A stretch of 38,236 nt of DNA from an uncultured Clostridia bacterium (GCA_947627855.1 CANQXR010000024.1:1-38236); one strand, 5' to 3'. Counted from the first letter of the stretch, positions 15,761 to 25,399 are shown. Translations and numbers: made by a program. Notes: generated by a model not told the origin, from the letters alone.

Positions 15761-18700
15761 TTATTTTATTCTGTATACGGCTGTTCTGGTTGTGCCGTCC
15801 CAGTCTACATCTGCTCCGAGAGCTGTGCCCAAGGCTCTGAAGGGTATGTACATTCTGCCATCTTTTATTTCGGCTTTTACGCCGTTTTCCATAGGTATGG
15901 GCTTGTCGTTTATGTACATAATATTGCTGCCTGCCGTGAATTTTATTACGGCGTTATTTGTTTTTACGGAGGCTGTTTTTGACAAGGCGTCCCAGCTTAC
16001 AGACGAGCTTGTGTCTGCGCTTTCCACATCGCCGCCGCTTATGGCTATTGCTGCGAAGCGGAGAGGAATAAGGGTTGAGCTGCTTTCGGGCTGTATGTAT
16101 GCCGCTGCATCTACGGTATATTCCTTGCCGTCTGCGCTGATTATATTGCTGCCTATGGTTATCCTTACCTCATTTGGCAAAACGTCACCTTTATCGGCTG
16201 AATTTGTTTCGTTTTCATTTGCTTGGCTGTCATCATCGGCTGCCTTTGACGGAACAGCCACCTTTCCTCCATGACCGCCGGAGGAAGATGGTCTTGCCGT
16301 TTCCTCCCGTAATTCTGTCGTCGGCTCAGTTGTTACGGTTTCCTCTTCCGTGTCTGTTGTTTCTTCTGTTGGCTCCTCCGGTATGCTGTTATCGGGACAA
16401 AATGAAATTTCCTTTACAGGCTCTCCCGAAGCGTCCACATACACTCTCTTGTCCTCATCAAATTTCACAGCATTTCCGTCTGAAAATGCCAGAACGCCGG
16501 TAAGCTCCGAGTGATTCAGTGCGTAAAGATTTCCCGTTGCCGTAAATGTGCAGTCCTCGTCCATTTCCGCCGGAACGGATTCTATAGTATTAACCATAAT
16601 TCCAACACCGTTTTCCGCTTCACCCGTAACGTCAAGTTCACTTCCCTCCGAAAGAAGTATTCTTTTCTCCGAGTTATTTTCACCGTAAAGCTCCATTCCG
16701 CAGTTTTTGCCTACGGCAGTCAGCCGGGAATTGCCCCTTATATCAACAGAGATAACCGAACAGCCAATACTTTCGCCCCAGTCAATTCTTTCACCCTGTT
16801 TGCCGATGCCTGCTATTGCCGTAACATGGGAGCCGCCGCTTACTGTAAAATTGCCATCTCCATAACAGCCTATTCCAATACTGAATCCCTGAGAGTCGCC
16901 GCTCATAGCAAGCAGGTTTGCAACGGATACATCAAGGCTGTTGTCTGTATATACACCCATTGAAGCAACATTTTCAATTTCAGCATTTTCATCTAAAGCC
17001 GCATCTCCGCCTCTTGCAATAAGTGAGCCTTTTCCCTTGATTGTAAGTTCATCTGAGCCGTAGACTGCGTAGTTAATGCCATTTAATGTATCCGGTGCGC
17101 TTACCTCAAGAATACCGTCTAAATTAAGAACACAGCCATCATCAGCTGATAAGCCTGCATATTGCGCATAGGGCGTCGCTCCCTCCGTGTTATCAATACT
17201 GCATTGTATAGTTGGGTATTCGTCCTCGGGAACATAAAGCTCTACATTCTTACCAATATATAATCCGTTCCCTGCGGTGGTTATAAACTGAAAGTCAGAT
17301 GTAAGAGTGAGTTTATAGCCGTCACAGACTGCTCCCGGAATATCTTCCTCTATCGGGTCTGAAAACTCCCCTGTTTCCGAATCACATTCTTTGTAAAACC
17401 TGCCTGTTTCGCCGTCATAATAAAGAGTGTAGTCAACCGCCTCCACGGGGTCTGCAATTACGCTTATGGGGAAATTGTCACGTTCATTCATCGCCGTTTC
17501 TCCCATATCCGCAATTTCAGCGTCAGTAAGCCCCATGCCTTCAAATTCTTGGGCTATTCTCATTTCGTCCAATCTTTCAAACTCACCGGCATCAGCTTCC
17601 CACCTACTGTGAAGGGCTATTATCTCATCCGGAAAATCATCTTTGTTGCCGGGGTTGACACCGGGGTGAGTGTCAATAAATTCATTTGCAGCGTTTAAAA
17701 ATTCCTCTTTTGACCTTTCGGTTTTTTTAAGCTGTTCCAGATAGCCTGTTTTGTTTAAAAAGCTCATACTGATTTCTTTTGATTTGTCAGTCACGTCTTT
17801 CCAGTCATTCCAGCTTACCGAGCCGTCAACCGTGTTTCCTATATAGCTTTCTCCGGGATTTATTACGGATTTGGCATAGCAACAATTGAAAGGTTCTAAG
17901 GATTTTACAAGATCCTTCCTTGTACAAAGCTCGGACTGTGCAGGATCGCTTACAATTTCATATTTTCCATCAGAGGTTCTGTTTGTAACCACAACGGAAA
18001 AGACTGTATTTGCCGGAACAAATACGGGATCTTCCAAATCCACACGATGATAGCCGCCGTAGGTATATTCCTTTTTTTCACTTGCAAGAAGCTCTCCGTC
18101 TGTGGGAGTTTCACTTGTTTCATCAAGCTTGTATATTTCAAAGCTTGTCTTAGTACCAGGCGTTTCTGTCTGAAGAGTAAGAGTGCGAATCAGCATATTT
18201 TTGCTTCCTACCGCAAAAACATTTGCCATATAAGCCGGCTCATCGGTTATATTATATTTATTATTATAATTCGCAGGCAAATAGTTGTATTTAAGGCTGT
18301 AATAATAACTGTCACTGTCCTTGTTATCTGTGGCTGTGTCAAAGTCAAGGGCTTCAGGATATGCAATACAGTGGTCATAATAAGACAGATAAAAATATCC
18401 TTTATCTCCCCAGTCATACTTGTTCGGGAATGTGCTCTCTGAGCTTCCCCAGCTGTTTTTTACGATCCAAGCTCCGTCTCCCGGAGGAAGTCCGTTCTCC
18501 TCCAAAAAGTTCTCCTTGGGGAAATTATCGTCCCAGCCAACTATAACTACCGCATGGTTAACATATGCGCCATTTTTACTATCCTCTGTTGAGCTGAGGG
18601 GAGTATACTGCGCCCAGGTATTGCTGTTTAAAAATTCATCATCAAAATTTAAACCGATCTGTACGGCTCGTCCCTCCATAAGCTGCTCTTTGAAACCGTC

Positions 18701-19558
18701 TGTATAGCTCTGATTATATTCATATCTGTATGTACCCTTATCACCAATATACACAAACTGAGCGGGAGACGGAAGCATAAAGCTTTCTTCAAGAGTATAT
18801 GCCTGTAAGAAACGCTGATCCTCATCAACGCTCCAGTCGTCATCTGCGCTGTAGCAATAAGGCTCAAATGCAGCGTCCTCCTTGGGAGTCGGGGAATATT
18901 CATCTGTTTCGGCATTTATGTAAAGTCCTATAGTGCCGTTTTTCCCACGATAAGGGCAGCTTTCCTCGTACACAGGTCCGATTCCCGAAGAAAATACAGA
19001 TGTAGCGGTAAGAGGATAATCTCCTACGTTCATACGTTTGGTGGGATTTTCTTCCGAACCTACAACATACAGTCCCTCCCCATCTTGAGAGAAATTGCCG
19101 TCATCGGGCAGAGGAGTATGAGCAAACCATGCCAGATGATGCTCCGACAAATCCATATCTACATCATATTTCTCTTTATATTCCTCATAGGAAAGACCCA
19201 ACTCCGACAAAATGCTTGTTTCCGCCGACGCAATAGCCGCAAAGCCCCAACAGGTGCCAAAGGGATCCTGCATTTTTACAGGGGTAACATAATTCTTTTC
19301 CCTTCCGCTGCCGTCAAGGTCAGCACTTCTTAAGTCAAAGCTCTCAGGATAGCTGTCAAGGGACACGGGGCTTATACCGTACGGATCATAACTATCCCTG
19401 CGGCTGTTTATAAGTATTTCCGCCGCCTTTTCCACAGAGCTTTCGGACTTATCCGAAATAAATGCCGGAGGATCCGCCCTGACCGATAACGGAGAAACAG
19501 CAGAAAACGCCATAACCACCGACAGAATACAGGATATCTTTTTATTAATTCCTTTCAT
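15761..19558 (-). CDS. Secreted papain-like (C1) cysteine protease with lectin-like and beta-helix domains, copy 1
   Basis: This 1265-residue exported protein has a signal peptide (about 1-28) and a short propeptide-like stretch. The C1 peptidase domain (about 72-400) has all active-site parts: oxyanion Gln and nucleophile in KMQDPFGTCWGFA, catalytic His in VNHAVVIVGWDD, and Asn in IVKNSWGS. A lectin-like domain typical of clostridial cysteine peptidases follows (about 400-590), then a helical region. Next is a long Gly/Asp-rich repeat region resembling a right-handed beta-helix (about 710-1050), a Thr/Glu-rich linker with SSSGGHGGK, and a C-terminal copper-amine-oxidase-N-like module (about 1150-1265). 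It should cleave proteins or peptides outside the cell. AGGAG lies 12 bases before ATG 19558, a rather long spacing. The promoter is at 19613-19641 and the terminator at 15689. Confidence 0.88.
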   Translation of the reverse strand: MKGINKKISCILSVVMAFSAVSPLSVRADPPAFISDKSESSVEKAAEILINSRRDSYDPYGISPVSLDSYPESFDLRSADLDGSGREKNYVTPVKMQDPFGTCWGFAAIASAETSILSELGLSYEEYKEKYDVDMDLSEHHLAWFAHTPLPDDGNFSQDGEGLYVVGSEENPTKRMNVGDYPLTATSVFSSGIGPVYEESCPYRGKNGTIGLYINAETDEYSPTPKEDAAFEPYCYSADDDWSVDEDQRFLQAYTLEESFMLPSPAQFVYIGDKGTYRYEYNQSYTDGFKEQLMEGRAVQIGLNFDDEFLNSNTWAQYTPLSSTEDSKNGAYVNHAVVIVGWDDNFPKENFLEENGLPPGDGAWIVKNSWGSSESTFPNKYDWGDKGYFYLSYYDHCIAYPEALDFDTATDNKDSDSYYYSLKYNYLPANYNNKYNITDEPAYMANVFAVGSKNMLIRTLTLQTETPGTKTSFEIYKLDETSETPTDGELLASEKKEYTYGGYHRVDLEDPVFVPANTVFSVVVTNRTSDGKYEIVSDPAQSELCTRKDLVKSLEPFNCCYAKSVINPGESYIGNTVDGSVSWNDWKDVTDKSKEISMSFLNKTGYLEQLKKTERSKEEFLNAANEFIDTHPGVNPGNKDDFPDEIIALHSRWEADAGEFERLDEMRIAQEFEGMGLTDAEIADMGETAMNERDNFPISVIADPVEAVDYTLYYDGETGRFYKECDSETGEFSDPIEEDIPGAVCDGYKLTLTSDFQFITTAGNGLYIGKNVELYVPEDEYPTIQCSIDNTEGATPYAQYAGLSADDGCVLNLDGILEVSAPDTLNGINYAVYGSDELTIKGKGSLIARGGDAALDENAEIENVASMGVYTDNSLDVSVANLLAMSGDSQGFSIGIGCYGDGNFTVSGGSHVTAIAGIGKQGERIDWGESIGCSVISVDIRGNSRLTAVGKNCGMELYGENNSEKRILLSEGSELDVTGEAENGVGIMVNTIESVPAEMDEDCTFTATGNLYALNHSELTGVLAFSDGNAVKFDEDKRVYVDASGEPVKEISFCPDNSIPEEPTEETTDTEEETVTTEPTTELREETARPSSSGGHGGKVAVPSKAADDDSQANENETNSADKGDVLPNEVRITIGSNIISADGKEYTVDAAAYIQPESSSTLIPLRFAAIAISGGDVESADTSSSVSWDALSKTASVKTNNAVIKFTAGSNIMYINDKPIPMENGVKAEIKDGRMYIPFRALGTALGADVDWDGTTRTAVYRIK

Positions 19559-19612
19559 TATATTGTATCACTCCTCATTTTTGTTTCTTCAAAAGCAATA
19601 ATTCTCCCTTAC

Positions 19613-19641
19613 ATTATATCACACTACAATTTACAGAACAA
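19613..19641 (-). promoter_or_regulatory. Promoter of protease copy 1
   Basis: On the minus strand TTGTTC (19641-19636) and TATAAT (19618-19613) are 17 bp apart. The same boxes and spacing occur before copy 2 although the spacer sequence differs, which supports that they are used. Confidence 0.65.
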
Positions 19642-19712
19642 CAAGCATTCACGTCCACGACCCAGCTTGCAAAAGGTTTTTTAGGCTATGTGAAATTATC
19701 AGTTGGCAGGGC

Positions 19713-22700
19713 TTATTTTATTCTGTATACGGCTGTTCTGGTTGTGCCGTCCCAGTCTACATCTGCTCCGAGAGCTGTGCCCAAGGCTCTGAAGGGTATG
19801 TACATTCTGCCATCTTTTATTTCGGCTTTTACGCCGTTTTCCATAGGTATGGGCTTGTCGTTTATGTACATAATATTGCTGCCTGCCGTGAATTTTATTA
19901 CGGCGTTATTTGTTTTTACGGAGGCTGTTTTTGACAAGGCGTCCCAGCTTACAGACGAGCTTGTGTCTGCGCTTTCCACATCGCCGCCGCTTATGGCTAT
20001 TGCTGCGAAGCGGAGAGGAATAAGGGTTGAGCTGCTTTCGGGCTGTATGTATGACGCTGCGTCTATGGTATATTCCTTGCCGTCTGCAATAATTACATTA
20101 CTGCCTATGGTTATCCTTACCTCATTTGGCAAAACGTCACCTTTATCGGCTGAATTTGGCTCCTTTTCCTTTGTCGTGCTGTCCTTTGCAGCCGTGTTTT
20201 CTACAACTGAGTCCTTTTTGTCAGAAGTAGCCGCCTTTGAGGGAACAGCTACCTTTCCTCCATGACCGCCGGAGGAGGAAGGTCTTGCCACATTTTCCCT
20301 TACAGCTGTTGTCTGCTCAGTTTTTTCAGATGTCGGCTGCTCTGATGTTGCAGATTCGGTTTGGTCTGAGATTTCCTCTGTTGTGTCTGTTGTCGGTTTT
20401 TCCGTTGTGTCTGAGGTTTCTTCTGTTATATCCGTTGTTTCCTCAGAGCTGCCGTTATCAGGACGGAATGAAATTTCCTTTACATACTTTCCCGAAGCGT
20501 CCACATATGTTTTTCTGTCCTTATCAAATTTCACAGCAGTTCCGTCTGAAAAAGCTAAAACGCCGATAAGCTCTGAGAGAGCTGCTGCACAGGAGTTTCC
20601 TCTTACCGTAAATGTGCAGTCCTCGTCCATTTCTGCCAAAACAGGTTCGCCAAGATAATAAAGCCCAAAGCTGCCCTTTTCTTCACCCGTAGCATCAATC
20701 ACACTTCCCTCAGAAAGACATATTTTTCTGCTCTCAGGAATGTCATTGTAAAACAAAATTCCACTGTTTCCGCCTAAAACAGTCAATTCGGAATTTCCGC
20801 TTATATCAATAGAGGAAACCAAACAGCCAATACTTTCCATCGTTGCGCCGGAACCTCCTCTCACCGTAACATGAGAGCCGCCGCTTATGGTAAAAATGCC
20901 GTTCTCATAAGTGCCTGCTACAATTCCATAGCTTTCTGAACAGGAGTTGCCGCTCTGAGCAATCAGGTTTGCAATAGATACATCAAGATTGCCCGTCGAA
21001 CATATGCCAATTGAGGTGGTTTCTGCAGCTTCAGCGCTTTCATCTGAAACATTGTCTCCGCCCTTGGCTATAAGCGTGCCATTTCCCTTGATTACAAGGT
21101 CACCCAAGCCGTTAATTGCACAGGTAGAGGTATTGACTGTATCAGGTGAATTTATCTCAAGAACACCGTCTATATTAAGAATACAACCGTCATCAGCTGC
21201 CAAACTGTTACTGTAATCGATACCTTCCGTTCCTTCAATACCGCTTTGTATAGTCGGCTGTTCTCCCTCGGGAACATAAAGCTCTACATTCTTACCGATA
21301 TGTAACCCATCCTCACGGGTGGTTATAAACCGGAAGTCAGATGTAATAGTGAGCTTATATCCATCACAGACTGCTCCGGGAATGTCCTCCTCCACAGGAG
21401 ATGAAGGCACCCCTGTTTCGTATTCTTTGTAAAACCTGCCTGTTTCGCCGTCATAATAAAGAGTGTAGTCAACCGCCTCCACAGGGTCTGCAATTACGCT
21501 TATGGGGAAATTGTCACGCTCATGCAACGCCCCTTCTCCCATATCCGCAATTTCAGCGTCAGTAAGCCCCATGCCTTCAAATTCCCGGTTAATTATCATT
21601 TCTTCCAATCTGTTAATCTCCCTGATGTCAGCGTCCCACCTGCTGTAAAGGGCTTCAAGCTCCTCAGGAATATCATATTCGTTGAAACTGTCAGGGTCAA
21701 AGTCGGGGTGAGCGTCGGCATATTCATCTAAAGCATTTATAAATTCCTCTCTTGACCTTTCGGCTTTTTCCAACTGCCCTAAATAGCCGATCTTATTTAA
21801 TAAGCTCATACTTATCTCTTTTGATTTATCGGTCACGTCTTTCCAGTCATTCCAGCTTACCGAGCCGTCAACCGTGTTTCCTATATAGCTTTCTCCGGTA
21901 TTTACTACGGCTTTTGCATAGTAAACAGGAGGAGTTTCTCTGAGTCTTACGACATACTGCTTAATACTAAGCTCAGAGTCATTAAGATCGCTTACAATTT
22001 CATATTTTCCATCGGAGGTTCTGTTTGTAACCACAACGGAAAAGACTGTATTTGCCGGAATAAATACGGGTTCTTCCAGATCCACACTGTGATAGCCGCC
22101 GTAGGGATATTCCTTTTTTGCGCTTGCAAGAAGCTCTCCGTCTGTGGGATCCTCACTTGTTTCATTGAGTTTGTATACTTCAAAGCTTGTCTGCGTACCC
22201 GGTGTTTCTGTCTGAAAAGTAAGAGTGCGAATCGTCATATTTTTGTCTGTCGCAAAAATATTTGCCATATAAGTCGGCTCATCGGTTATATTATATTTAT
22301 TATAATAAGAGGCAGGCAAATAGTCATATTTAAAGCTGTAATAATAACTGTCCCTGTCATTGACATCTGTGGTTGTGTCAAAGTCAAGAGCTTCAGGATA
22401 TGAAATACAGTGGTCATAATAAGACAGATAAAAATATCCTTTATCTCCCCAGTCACTCTTGTTCGGAAATGTGCCGTCAGGACTTCCCCAGCTGTTTTTT
22501 ACGATCCAAGCCCCATTTTCGGGAGGAAGTCCGTTTTCCTCTAAAAAGTTCTCCTTGGGGAAATTGTCGTCCCAGCCCACTATAACTACACTATGGTCAG
22601 CAGATACGCCCTTTTCACTGTCCTCATTTGCACTGAGGGGAGTATAGTGTGCCCATGTATTGCTGTTTATAAATTTATTATCGGCATTATAACTGATCTG

Positions 22701-23597
22701 CACAACCCGACCTTTCATAAGCTGTTCCTTAATACCGTCTGCATAACTCTGATTGTATACATATCTGTATGTACCCATGTCGCCGTCAGGCACAAACTGT
22801 GCGGGGGACGGAAGGATAAAGCTCTCTTCAAGAGCATATTCCTGTAAAAAACGCAGATTCTCATCAACGCTCCAGTCATCATCTGCACTGTAATAAACAG
22901 GCTCGTATGTACCGTCCTCCTTGGGAGTCAGGTAAAGTTCACCCGTTTCGGTATTTCTGTAAGCTCCTATAATTCCGTTTTTTCCATGATAAGGGCAGCT
23001 TTCTTCATACACCGGTCCGATTCCCGAAGAAAATACAGATGCAGCGGTAAGAGAATTACCTCCGATGTCCATACGCTTAGCTGAATACTCATCAGTATCT
23101 GCAACATACAATCCCTCCCCGTCCTGTAACATACTGTTGCCATCAGGCAAAGGAGTAAAGGCAAACCATGACAGATGATGCTCCGACAAATCCATATCTT
23201 TATCATATTTCTCCTTATATTCCTCATAGGAAAGACCCAGCTCCGACAGAATGCTTGTTTCTGCCGCTGCAATAGCCGCAAAACCCCAACAGTTGTTCAA
23301 GGGGTTCTGGAATTTTACAGGGGTAACATAATTCTTTTCCGTTCCGCTGCCGTCAAGGTCAGCGCTTCTCAGGTCAAAGCTCTCAGGATAGCTGTCAAGG
23401 GACACGGGGCTTATACCGTACGGATCATAGCTGTCCCTGCGGCTGTTTATAAGTATTTCCGCCGCCTTTTCCACAGAGATTTCGGACTTATCCGAAATAA
23501 CTGCCGGAGGATCCGCCCTGACCGATAACGGAGAAACAGCAGAAAACGCCATAACCACCGACAGAATACAGGATATCTTTTTATTAATACCTTTCAT
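19713..23597 (-). CDS. Secreted papain-like (C1) cysteine protease with lectin-like and beta-helix domains, copy 2
   Basis: This 1294-residue paralogue of the gene downstream shares its domain order: signal peptide, C1 peptidase, lectin-like, beta-helix-like, linker and C-terminal module. The catalytic set is kept (Gln and Cys in KFQNPLNNCWGFA, His in ADHSVVIVGWDD, Asn in IVKNSWGS). However, the Gly usually found two residues before the nucleophile Cys (GTCW in copy 1) is Asn here (NNCW), which may change activity. The linker is longer and richer in Thr/Glu. The open frame reaches a GTG at 23606, but the ATG at 23597, eight bases after AGGAG, is the better start. Copy 2 lacks a complete terminator, so its transcript probably continues into copy 1. 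First ~95 and last ~80 residues are almost identical between the copies. Confidence 0.88.
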   Translation of the reverse strand: MKGINKKISCILSVVMAFSAVSPLSVRADPPAVISDKSEISVEKAAEILINSRRDSYDPYGISPVSLDSYPESFDLRSADLDGSGTEKNYVTPVKFQNPLNNCWGFAAIAAAETSILSELGLSYEEYKEKYDKDMDLSEHHLSWFAFTPLPDGNSMLQDGEGLYVADTDEYSAKRMDIGGNSLTAASVFSSGIGPVYEESCPYHGKNGIIGAYRNTETGELYLTPKEDGTYEPVYYSADDDWSVDENLRFLQEYALEESFILPSPAQFVPDGDMGTYRYVYNQSYADGIKEQLMKGRVVQISYNADNKFINSNTWAHYTPLSANEDSEKGVSADHSVVIVGWDDNFPKENFLEENGLPPENGAWIVKNSWGSPDGTFPNKSDWGDKGYFYLSYYDHCISYPEALDFDTTTDVNDRDSYYYSFKYDYLPASYYNKYNITDEPTYMANIFATDKNMTIRTLTFQTETPGTQTSFEVYKLNETSEDPTDGELLASAKKEYPYGGYHSVDLEEPVFIPANTVFSVVVTNRTSDGKYEIVSDLNDSELSIKQYVVRLRETPPVYYAKAVVNTGESYIGNTVDGSVSWNDWKDVTDKSKEISMSLLNKIGYLGQLEKAERSREEFINALDEYADAHPDFDPDSFNEYDIPEELEALYSRWDADIREINRLEEMIINREFEGMGLTDAEIADMGEGALHERDNFPISVIADPVEAVDYTLYYDGETGRFYKEYETGVPSSPVEEDIPGAVCDGYKLTITSDFRFITTREDGLHIGKNVELYVPEGEQPTIQSGIEGTEGIDYSNSLAADDGCILNIDGVLEINSPDTVNTSTCAINGLGDLVIKGNGTLIAKGGDNVSDESAEAAETTSIGICSTGNLDVSIANLIAQSGNSCSESYGIVAGTYENGIFTISGGSHVTVRGGSGATMESIGCLVSSIDISGNSELTVLGGNSGILFYNDIPESRKICLSEGSVIDATGEEKGSFGLYYLGEPVLAEMDEDCTFTVRGNSCAAALSELIGVLAFSDGTAVKFDKDRKTYVDASGKYVKEISFRPDNGSSEETTDITEETSDTTEKPTTDTTEEISDQTESATSEQPTSEKTEQTTAVRENVARPSSSGGHGGKVAVPSKAATSDKKDSVVENTAAKDSTTKEKEPNSADKGDVLPNEVRITIGSNVIIADGKEYTIDAASYIQPESSSTLIPLRFAAIAISGGDVESADTSSSVSWDALSKTASVKTNNAVIKFTAGSNIMYINDKPIPMENGVKAEIKDGRMYIPFRALGTALGADVDWDGTTRTAVYRIK

Positions 23598-23647
23598 TAA
23601 TATCACTCCTCATTTTTGTTTCTTCAAAAGCAATAATTCTCCCTTAT

Positions 23648-23676
23648 ATTATATCACACCTCCATCAGATGAACAA
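23648..23676 (-). promoter_or_regulatory. Promoter of protease copy 2
   Basis: On the minus strand TTGTTC (23676-23671) and TATAAT (23653-23648) are 17 bp apart, matching the promoter of copy 1. Confidence 0.65.
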
Positions 23677-23864
23677 CAAGCATTCACGTCCACGACAAAG
23701 CTTTTTGCGACAACCCTCCTCAGCCACGTCGCCCTGTCCGTTCAGGCATAATACAAAGGAACAGCCAATCACACAGGACATTATCATACATAAAACAAAT
23801 AACCAACTTCCGGAAAACCCTTGAAAATATCACTGTAAAATCAGATTTACATAAAGCCGCAGCA

Positions 23865-23893
23865 TTGACATAAACGGAAAAATAAACTATAAT
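23865..23893 (+). promoter_or_regulatory. Perfect consensus promoter
   Basis: TTGACA (23865-23870) and TATAAT (23888-23893) are exactly 17 bp apart. The spacer ends GGAAAAATAAAC, almost the same as in the promoter at 24536. The rest of 23697-24095 shows no gene; the transcript would have a ~195-nt leader before the small open frame at 24096. Confidence 0.75.
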
Positions 23894-24095
23894 GCAGCAA
23901 GGTATTCTTATAGCGATACAGAAAATGTATCATATGAATACGTTTGTAATTAACTTCAGCTTCCTTGGAATATGCCATATCTCTTGACGGAATAAATAAC
24001 TATGGTCGAGCATTGTTGCCCGATGTGGAGATGCTATTTTAAGTTACTTATTCCAAACTAATCAGCGGCTTAAAGAATTGTCAGGAGGGAAATGC

Positions 24096-24278
24096 GTGGT
24101 TTTATATGTACAGTCATTTGATTTCGGAGATTTTTTTGGTACTGCTGTGTATGCAGCTTTAATTATTGGAGGTTTATTTATTATCAATATTTCTCATTCG
24201 GGTTTCTGGGGCAAAATCTTTAACAACAGACCCATAATAAAAACTTTGATTACGTCAAGAAAATGGGCAATGTTATAG
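24096..24278 (+). CDS. Small single-span membrane protein candidate
   Basis: A 60-residue frame starts at GTG 24096, seven bases after a good AGGAGG (24083-24088). It has an acidic/aromatic start (QSFDFGDFFG), one hydrophobic span (about residues 14-31, ...AALIIGGLFIIN) and a basic tail (KTLITSRK). A TTG further upstream overlaps the ribosome binding site and is less likely. The consensus promoter at 23865 faces it. It could be a small regulatory membrane peptide or the remnant of a longer gene. No family was recognised. Confidence 0.35.
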   Translation: MVLYVQSFDFGDFFGTAVYAALIIGGLFIINISHSGFWGKIFNNRPIIKTLITSRKWAML

Positions 24279-24535
24279 TTTACATTTAAGAGTTAGTATA
24301 AAGTCTGCCGCACATATAAAAATTCAGCACCTGAAACAAGACCCAATGTGTTACGGCGCTTCAAAAGTTATTTGTTTTCAACAATTTCTTACAAATAATG
24401 CAAACGTGATATTTTCCGGCAGATAACATTTGAAATGCCGAATGCTTCAGCAAAAATCCCGTAAATTTCAAAGGCTGTATTTCGTTGTCTGCCGCTGTTT
24501 TTGAAATATGATTTTCTAAGAAACCTATCTTCACA
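24279..24535. other. Intergenic stretch without a gene
   Basis: No open frame with a ribosome binding site and no strong hairpin was seen. The minus-strand frame at 24389-24649 crosses the consensus promoter at 24536 and is considered a shadow. Confidence 0.4.
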
Positions 24536-24564
24536 TTGACAGCAGTGGGAAAATAAACTATAAT
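24536..24564 (+). promoter_or_regulatory. Perfect consensus promoter of the 143-aa membrane protein gene
   Basis: TTGACA (24536-24541) and TATAAT (24559-24564) are 17 bp apart; the sequence GGGAAAATAAACTATAAT resembles the promoter at 23865 closely. The start codon follows 88 bp later. Confidence 0.75.
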
Positions 24565-24651
24565 AATATGCGTAGGACGTTTGGTAGTATAGGCGGTTTA
24601 TGTCTGTGAGGGCTGCGGGATCTCTCTTACCGTATAATAGGAGGTTCAATT

Positions 24652-25083
24652 ATGTACAGGAGCAAGTTAAACTCATATATATTCACAGAAATAACAGCAA
24701 CAATAATCTATGTTGTTTTATTGTTTGTATTGCACAATGTTTTCGCACTGAATATTGCGCTTAAAATAGCGTATGAAGCATTTATAGTTTCCGAAATAAT
24801 TATGGCAAAAATATATATGGACTATCATAATAATGTCTATATTGAAAAAAACTACCCGGAATTATTTCAAAAGTACAAGAGCAGACTATACGATTACAGA
24901 AGGAACTTATTATCATTTGAAATCTATCTGGATATCAAGAAGAATACTATTCAGACAGAAAAAAATGATGAATTATATAATATCGCAAAAGAAGGGCTTC
25001 ATTTTTTAATATTTGTATGCATTAATTTTCTTATTATGGGTATAAATTTTATATTTATAACTATCCCTATAATATTCGGATAA
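24652..25083 (+). CDS. Integral membrane protein of unknown function
   Basis: This 143-residue protein has AGGAGG (24639-24644) seven bases before its ATG. It shows two adjacent hydrophobic spans near the N-terminus (about 11-33 and 38-54). A charged central region follows (about 56-110, with many Lys, Glu, Tyr and Asn), and then a C-terminal hydrophobic hairpin (about 113-142). Four membrane spans with a cytoplasmic or external loop are thus likely. I do not recognise the family. It stands alone, with its own consensus promoter and no obvious terminator. Codon use is AT-richer than in the polA operon next door, which might reflect acquisition. Confidence 0.6.
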   Translation: MYRSKLNSYIFTEITATIIYVVLLFVLHNVFALNIALKIAYEAFIVSEIIMAKIYMDYHNNVYIEKNYPELFQKYKSRLYDYRRNLLSFEIYLDIKKNTIQTEKNDELYNIAKEGLHFLIFVCINFLIMGINFIFITIPIIFG

Positions 25084-25399
25084 AATTGATATTATTCCTG
25101 TCTTGGCATGACAGAATGTTCAGATTCATTGATGCTGTTCTCCGTTCAGTCAGTATATGACTTCCTATATCCCTGATATTTGCAGAAGTTAATCTGATTT
25201 ATACACTTTTAAACTGATAGTAGTTTTATTGTTTCTTTCAATTAAGGATTTATATTCCAAATTTTCATATTTATGGTAATTATAAGCTTATTATTTGAGC
25301 AGTATATTCTTCAGCAATCATACTTATGTGAAATCTTTATTTTAATCAGGGCAGAAACTCCGTTCAGGCAGCAGCTGTCTTTATTTTATGGTAAAATGT
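25084..25399. other. Intergenic stretch without a gene
   Basis: It contains a short CTGTC/GACAG hairpin near 25096 without a T-run. The open frame from 25273 that runs into the methyltransferase gene is only a 5' extension: it crosses the promoter at 25400-25428. Confidence 0.4.

Larger units (their letters stand above)
15715..23696 (-). repeat. Head-to-tail gene duplication (about 4 kb per unit)
   Basis: Two copies of a protease gene with its promoter and 5' flank lie in tandem: unit 1 about 15715-19661, unit 2 about 19667-23696. Upstream flanks agree up to CACGAC (19656-19661 and 23691-23696). After that point copy 1's flank joins directly to the 3' flank of unit 2, which marks the duplication junction at about 19662-19667. 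The last ~345 bases of the two genes (15756-16101 and 19708-20053) show no difference that I can see, while the middles have diverged. Confidence 0.9.

Noticed and set aside
15738..20265. Two near-identical plus-strand frames of 178 and 191 codons (15738 and 19690)
   Set aside because: They are exact antisense of the conserved C-terminal module of the two proteases; their similarity follows from the duplication, not from being genes.
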